A stretch of 64,000 bases of DNA from Galeruca laticollis (taxonomy: Eukaryota; Arthropoda; Insecta; Coleoptera; Chrysomelidae), in contig OY998180.1 in assembly GCA_963921935.1 (NCBI GenBank), forward strand, positions 111,420,183 to 111,484,182, read 5' to 3'. The stretch's first letter is position 1; each line of letters begins with the position of its first letter. The position numbers and the translations under genes are program-made. This document shows, in pieces, positions 59,206-64,000 of the stretch. The notes below the pieces were generated by a model. It saw nothing but the letters and a program-made list of their open reading frames with translations. It ran no database searches and was not told the origin of the DNA.

Positions 59206-61192
59206 TCACTCATACACACGTTGAAAGCTTCGTTTTCGTGAAACTCTTGAGTGCATAATTTGGGAACAGTCTCTTTTTAAATTCCAGCAGTAATCTGCCA
59301 TCATGTTTGCGTCCCAACCTCCTTGGTAGCGGTCCTCCATAGTCTTAACATCTTCAAAAATTGAATAGATGAGGCTTTTACTTGATGAAGATCCATACTG
59401 AACGATGAAATAAAACAATATAGTTTGTTTAAATCTTCATATATTTGAACTAATGTTCAATTTAAACTTGTTGACGCGTTTCACTAACACAGTAGCTTTG
59501 TCAAAACGAATGAAGGTAAAATATAAAAATGTGTTATATATTAAGACATTTTTATATTTTACCTTTGACAAAGCTACTGTGTTAGTGAAACGCGTCAACA
59601 AGTTTAAATTGAACATTAGTTCAAATATATGAAGATTTAAACAAACTATATTGTTTTATTTCATCGTTCTTAATATCTTGGTAAAACCTTTCACCCTGTT
59701 CCTCACTGAGATCTCCCAAATTTTCTGGAAACCGATCCAAGTAAATATGCAAATAATGTAATTTTACGCTCATGTTGCACCCAAGGGATCTGAAATTGTA
59801 GAGCATCTCGTTGACCACTTGATAGTAGTTGTCAGCCTTGCGATTCCCAGGAAAATTTTGAACAATAGAAACAAATGAGGTCCAAACTTTCCGTTCGACC
59901 TCATTCATGAATGTTACAAATGGGGTCCTTTATAAGTTTACGTATCTGTAGGCCGTCGAATATTCCTGCTTTAAGTTTTTCTGAACATAACTGGGCCATT
60001 TTTCTACCTATATATGCAAAGCACGGTCCAGTTTTTTCAAGAGCCTTCACAAACTGTTTCATTAAGCCCAGTTTAATATGAAGTGGTGGGAATATGATTT
60101 TCTCTCGTTCAACTAAGGGATCGTTAATAACAGTATGTTTACCCACTTCCAGGTTTACTCTCTTAGGCCACTCTTTTCTAATCCAATGGTGTGTTTTATC
60201 TCTGCTATTCCAGAGGCACATGAGGCATGGATATTTGGTGAAACCACTCTGCTGACCCAGAAGGAAGTTTACCATTTTTAAGTCCACACAAATAACCCAT
60301 TGATGCTCAGTATACTTTATTTTTGTCAATACCAAAGCAATGGTGTCGTATGCGTCTTTCATTTTCGTTGAGTGACCAATTGCTATTGAACCATATTTGT
60401 TTCCATTGTGTGAAAGGACACATTTTAAACTTCGCTTTGAGCTATCAATAAATATCCATATCCAATATCCATTTCGAGAATAGTCAGAAAGTCTCATTTT
60501 TTTCTAGAAGGCCTTTAACAAGATTGTCTTCTTGAAAAACTTGAAAAAAAAAGGTAGAAAATCCTTTTCTCTCGTGCGGTAAAAAGTAATCTTAGTTCCT
60601 TGTTCGAGTAAATTCTTGTCCTTCAACCTAGAAGCTAGAATTTCAGAAGCTTCCTTTGAGAGGTTGAGATCTCTGCTGAATCATTTTGATTAAAACGCTG
60701 GGGCATTGTTGTCATCCCCAAATAATCACAGTCACGTTTAACACTTTCAGAAGAGTGATCAGAAGAAAAATTCTCGTCCTGGCCAAGCTCTGGTAGCTGA
60801 TAAAATGTGGGGATTGGTACTTCATCTGAATGAGCGACTGGGCGCCTTGCAGACTCTAAATCAGGATGATTCCACTTGCTACGATTGTTTCTATTAATTC
60901 CATTAAGATTTACTAGGCAGAAGTAACAGTCATTGAAGTGATTTTTAAGTTCCCTCCAAACCATGGGTACGCCAAATTTTAAACATTTTCTTTTTCCAGT
61001 AGTCCACTGTCGTAAATGTTCAGTACACGTTTTACAGACCATATGTGGTGCCCAGGTTTTATCCTGATCACCAGGTTTAACACCAAAGTATCCAAGATAA
61101 GCTATCTTTACAAAGTCACTAACAGCTTTTCTGTATACTTTTAGAGCGAGTTCCCCACATATGTAACAAAACACGTCAGGGTGATTTACACG
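59206..61192 (-). pseudogene. Repeat-encoded protein: Cys-rich N-terminus plus possible DDE-type core
   Basis: From 61192 leftward: NHPDVFCYICGELALKVYRK, then VCKTCTEHLRQW, KRKC and NHFNDCYFCLVNL, in all seven to eight Cys/His that could bind zinc; SARRPVAHSDEVPIP and a Ser/Glu linker; LASRLKDKNLLEQGT; a frame break; FIDSSKRSLKCVLSHNG; VICVDLKMVNFLLGQQSGF and YPCLMCLW; FPPLHIKLGLMKQFVKALE; IFDGLQIRKLIKDP; SFVSIVQNFPGN; GDLSEEQGERFYQDIK; and KTMEDRYQGGW with MMADYCWNLKRD at the end. I recognise this as a multi-copy arthropod and cnidarian repeat protein of unnamed function. The order D (FIDSS), D (CVDLK) with a CxxC, H and E (SEEQGE) suggests an RNase H-like transposase; that is inference. Lesions are a frameshift near 60500, a second near 59905 and the MITE at 59401-59668. 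Confidence 0.78.
59355..59679. mobile_element. Palindromic MITE inside the Cys-rich/DDE-like gene
   Basis: The stretch 59401-59668 is a near-perfect palindrome from AACGATGAAATAAAACAATA to its complement, with arms of about 120 bp around TTATATATTAAG. CTTAACATCTT (59344-59354) and CTTAATATCTT (59669-59679) flank the inserted DNA and look like an 11-bp duplication. Coding resumes with KTMED directly after QDIK once the insert is ignored. Confidence 0.85.
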
Positions 61193-62239
61193 ACTTTTTC
61201 TATTTATATATTTCTTTCCGTTCTACTCTCTACGGCGTCAATCTGCAAACTAACTAACTCAAGTTCAAGTGTTAATACCTTAGGTTAATACGAAACCCGT
61301 AACTGGCGGCCCAAGTGGCGCCAGTATGACGCGACATTGCACTTGTTGATAAGCCATTATCGTAATTTCTTAGAACCCAATAAAATGCAGATACGCCCTA
61401 GTTTTTGATACTGGGGGTGTAGTTTAACACTGGGTTACTGTTAGAAGATACCTAGTATTTTTATTATTTATTTTTATTAATAGTGTTGTAAATAAATACA
61501 TAGATTGTATAATGTTTTTTTAAATTACTAACTGAATACTATACCAATATGAAAAATAAAAAAATATATAACATTAGTTAAAACAGGGAGCGGATAATGG
61601 CAAGCAGGTGCGTGTAACCTTTTTAAGTATAACTAATATCTAAAAAACTAGACCTGATAGGGAAGGCCTGACCTTATATTTAAATTTAGCGCCCCAAATA
61701 TAGCTAAAATCAGCTCAAAAACCTGGGCACCAAAAAAATATTTCTTTTTGTTGGCCTATGTAATTGATGGTACTTTAAATGAGCAGTCATATTTAGACTT
61801 TTTGCAGAATAATCTCAATTTATTATTGGGTAAACTACCTTTACATACCAGAATTAATATGTGGTATGATGGTGCTCCCCCTCATTTTAGTAATGTGGTA
61901 TGTGCTCACTTAAACGTTGCATACCCCCAAAAATAGATTGGAAAAGGAGGTGCAATTGCCCCCGCGTACTTCAGACTAAAATTCAATAGATTCGTTCTTC
62001 TGAGCTTGCCTGAAACGTTTGGTTTATGCACACCCGTACAAATAAGGAATGAATTATTGGATCAAATTCACTTCCATTGTGATGCTATAAGGGACAATCC
62101 AGGAATGTTGTTTCAAGTACAACGAAACATTATTCGTAGGCTTAAAAAATGTGTAGAGGTGGGAGGTGCACATTTTGAACATTTACTTTAAAAGTTTTTG
62201 TGTGTTTTGTTACTATGTTACTCTTGATAATACTTACTT

Positions 62240-62410
62240 TTAACACGCGATGAACATATCCCACGGAATGGTTGCAGATAATCACAAAAATTACAACGAA
62301 AAACCGAAAACAGATCGCCTTTTGAAATGATACCAACCGTTTCTAAATAATTCCAGCACATATTGAAAACAAATGGTAAAAATTCTAAGAAATTGACAAT
62401 TGTTTCTATT
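62240..62410 (-). mobile_element. Diverged copy of the palindromic MITE family
   Basis: GAACATATCCCACGGAATG recalls the conserved tail, CCGTTTCTAAATAATTCCA recalls the arm of the 23.1/29.8-kb copy, and AAATTGACAATTGTTTC equals the spacer of the 20.4-kb copy. Confidence 0.65.
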
Positions 62411-62508
62411 ATCGTCCAAATGACAGAAATTACATTTATTGTGGTGCTTACCTGATGTTCAATAATTATTTTTGGCTAGAACAGGAAGTGACCTACCCTG
62501 TGATTGAC

Positions 62509-62511
<3 letters not shown>

Positions 62512-62573
<62 letters not shown>
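62512..62573. repeat. (TA)n microsatellite
   Basis: About 31 uninterrupted TA units. Confidence 0.95.
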
Positions 62574-62578
<5 letters not shown>

Positions 62579-62663
62579 GAAAACAGAAAAAGATATGATA
62601 TTACAAATATTAAAGCTTAGATCAAACAAATGATGTGCAATCAAAGAGTATACTACTAAGTAG

Positions 62664-63111
62664 TGTTACGAAACAGCACACTGGTATAGTCCCTAAAACC
62701 GACCCTGTCTAAGCCAGGTATAATAGTTAAAATTATGGCGGATACGCAGTTATAAAAAACTGTTTACGATTGAGACTATCTATCTGGAACTGGTTTTTGT
62801 GACCAGAGTTATCTAGAAAACGGCAGAAAAATTATTTGTGTGTATAAGCCGCAGCCTGGAATTTACTAGTAAAAATGGCTTTAATATAAATAAGGACCGA
62901 TCAGCGGAAGAGTCAGTTGATAAAAGTGATCTCGTGAAATAAATACACCGAAATAGTACACAGTAAATATAAATTAGTCAAGTGTTCATATAAATTAGTT
63001 TAAGTGAATATACTGAGTATATATAAATTAAGTGTTAGTGATTAGTTTAGTGTTTTAAATAAATTAGTAAGTAGCCATACCGAGTGTTTGAAATTTATCC
63101 CACCCGTAATA
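62664..63111 (+). repeat. Probable solo LTR
   Basis: It begins TGTTACGAAACAGCACACTG and ends CCCACCCGTAATA, with TGTTACG and CGTAATA nearly inverted. A TATA-like ATATAAATAAGGACC near 62885 is followed by a CAGTTG-type start region and AATAAATA polyadenylation-like signals near 62938. The layout is that of a Ty3/gypsy or related LTR without an internal region. No second copy or matching target duplication is visible. Confidence 0.5.
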
Positions 63112-64000
63112 AAAACTTTTAATAAATAAGAAAAACATTACAGTAGGATAAAAAATTATGGAATTCGGTATAAATAATAAAAGCTTTAAAATGATAAAGC
63201 AACTTTTCAGCCTCCCTCATATCAAATCTTCGGTAATTGTTGAATCGCCAAAAATACTATTATTGGTGTTCTATATTCTTAATCGACTATTTCTTTTCGT
63301 GTTTTTTAACTGTTATCACTTTAATCGAACGTATTTGATCAAAGGAAATGAAACTATCCCATTTCAATAAAAATATCTGGTCGTTTATTTTGATAAAACC
63401 GTCTCCGACACATTTCCATCGACTGACATCAATCTAATAGTCAAAACGGTCTAGATTGAAGCAAACATTACAATCTAGTAGCTCACTTAGCAGAAATTAT
63501 CTAATTTTAACCGAGTTAAAATAATGACTTCGCGTCATACACATTCACACTTGACGCTAACGATGTTTATCCGCCAAGGGAATTAAAGAAAACGGAAGAA
63601 GCATTTAAGTTTATGTGAAACAAAACTAAATATGACATTCTCATAAGGTCGCTTCATTTAGCTAACGCTAATTAGTTAATTACTTGCTCATAGGCCAGAT
63701 ATAAATGTTTTTTTTAGAAACTAGTATCAATTATATATGTTCTACAACGCCTCGTATACATTTTTCTATACATAATATGATTCCTTGTTTTAATATACAA
63801 TTTCACGTACTGAAAGACTGCACACACAAAAGACCCAAACTTACAACGTAATAATTATTATAATTTTTTATGGGGGCCTCAGTTTATCCTAGAACTCTCA
63901 TTTTTAGGAAAAGTAATGTTAAAAAGGTAGATCAAAAATGAAAAATAGGAAATTATGAAGTAGCCATATAAAAGTGTAAAGTGTTATATCCTGGAAATTA
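63112..64000. other. AT-rich interval to the window end, nothing recognised
   Basis: The 70-codon frame at 63158-63370 is hydrophobic at its end but has no support. No repeat or RNA gene was seen. Confidence 0.4.

Larger units (their letters stand above)
58963..61735 (-). mobile_element. 2.8-kb element inserted in the Tc1-like gene, with weak TIRs
   Basis: The left end TTTTGGCGCCGGGGAATTTT and right end, read inward, TTTTGGTGCCCAGGTTTTTG share TTTTGG.GCC, then AGCTG.TTTT and a G/C block. These are imperfect TIRs of about 45 bp. Most of the interior is one broken minus-strand gene. Target duplication is not clear. Position within a known transposase gene makes the insertion itself certain even if the exact ends are not. 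Confidence 0.7.
58386..62191 (+). pseudogene. Tc1/mariner-superfamily transposase gene split by a 2.8-kb insertion
   Basis: The N-terminal part reads EYADMHLMYGKASGNSR (58389-58440), degraded sequence, then ATLINISKATIHRIRREQLL and HPYHLHKVVGLEPEDYPARL, VLFTDEVGFRRDGVINSHNL (first catalytic Asp), HLWADEN and FIVYVWAGFIGKRLDGPFI, ending near 58945. The C-terminal part resumes near 61750 with DGTLNEQSYLDFLQNNLNLL, MWYDGAPPHFS (second Asp), IGKGGAIAP, and in another frame TSD-NSIDSFF (third acidic residue), then LLDQIHFHCDAIRDNPGMLF and VEVGGAHFEHLL before the stop at 62191. The halves join in the order expected for this family, so the inserted 58963-61735 element broke one gene. Extra stops and frame changes confirm it is dead. 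Confidence 0.9.

Overview
The window is AT-rich nuclear DNA from an arthropod, most likely an insect. This is inferred from the mix of mariner, pogo, hAT, PIF/Harbinger, BEL/Pao, Ty3/gypsy, Penelope-like and LINE elements, from long (TA)n tracts, and from the lack of bacterial or viral gene organisation. A beetle is plausible, but the sequence does not prove the order. I found no convincing single-copy host gene, tRNA, rRNA or CRISPR. Almost everything recognisable is mobile DNA, most of it broken.

Layout. 1-2.5 kb: LINE (endonuclease plus reverse transcriptase) running off the left edge. 3.2 kb: a lone Tc1/mariner-type terminus. 4.0-4.9 kb: a 0.9-kb element with long inverted repeats. 4.95-7.9 kb: internally deleted BEL/Pao LTR element. 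8-8.8, 14.1-14.4 and 50.0-50.5 kb: three copies of a repeat joining a GATGCCCAG minisatellite to a palindrome. 17.0-18.3 kb: two large palindromes among (TA)n tracts; the second carries a hammerhead-ribozyme-like motif in each arm. 19.8-22.1 kb: decayed Ty3/gypsy pol on the minus strand. 23.1-29.9 kb: one palindromic MITE split by a near-intact mariner and by an LTR element with 1.9-kb LTRs that keeps only the start of gag and the end of pol. 30.7-32.0 kb: LINE 3' end with a (TTA)n tail. 32.9-36.0 kb: DNA transposon with 460-bp terminal inverted repeats and a broken zinc-finger ORF. 37.6-38.2 kb: a satellite of about 170 bp. 40.1-41.5 kb: Penelope-like GIY-YIG fragment. 43.0-43.8 kb: LINE fragment.

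44.1-51.4 kb is the clearest nest: a pogo-like transposon whose TIRs and TA duplication survive, with a 3.05-kb hAT inserted in its transposase gene and a 1.55-kb PIF/Harbinger element inserted upstream. The hAT itself holds a LINE tail and MITEs; the Harbinger Myb-like gene has an intron filled by the minisatellite/palindrome repeat. 52.6-55.6 kb: LINE fragment and a second pogo-like gene. 58.4-62.2 kb: a Tc1-like transposase gene split by a 2.8-kb element that encodes a zinc-finger plus possible DDE protein, itself split by a palindromic MITE. 62.66-63.1 kb: probable solo LTR.

No genes form a host pathway here. Relations among features are those of insertion, and they allow a relative order of events to be read from the nesting. 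Many frame breaks fall in A or T runs, so some could be sequencing errors.
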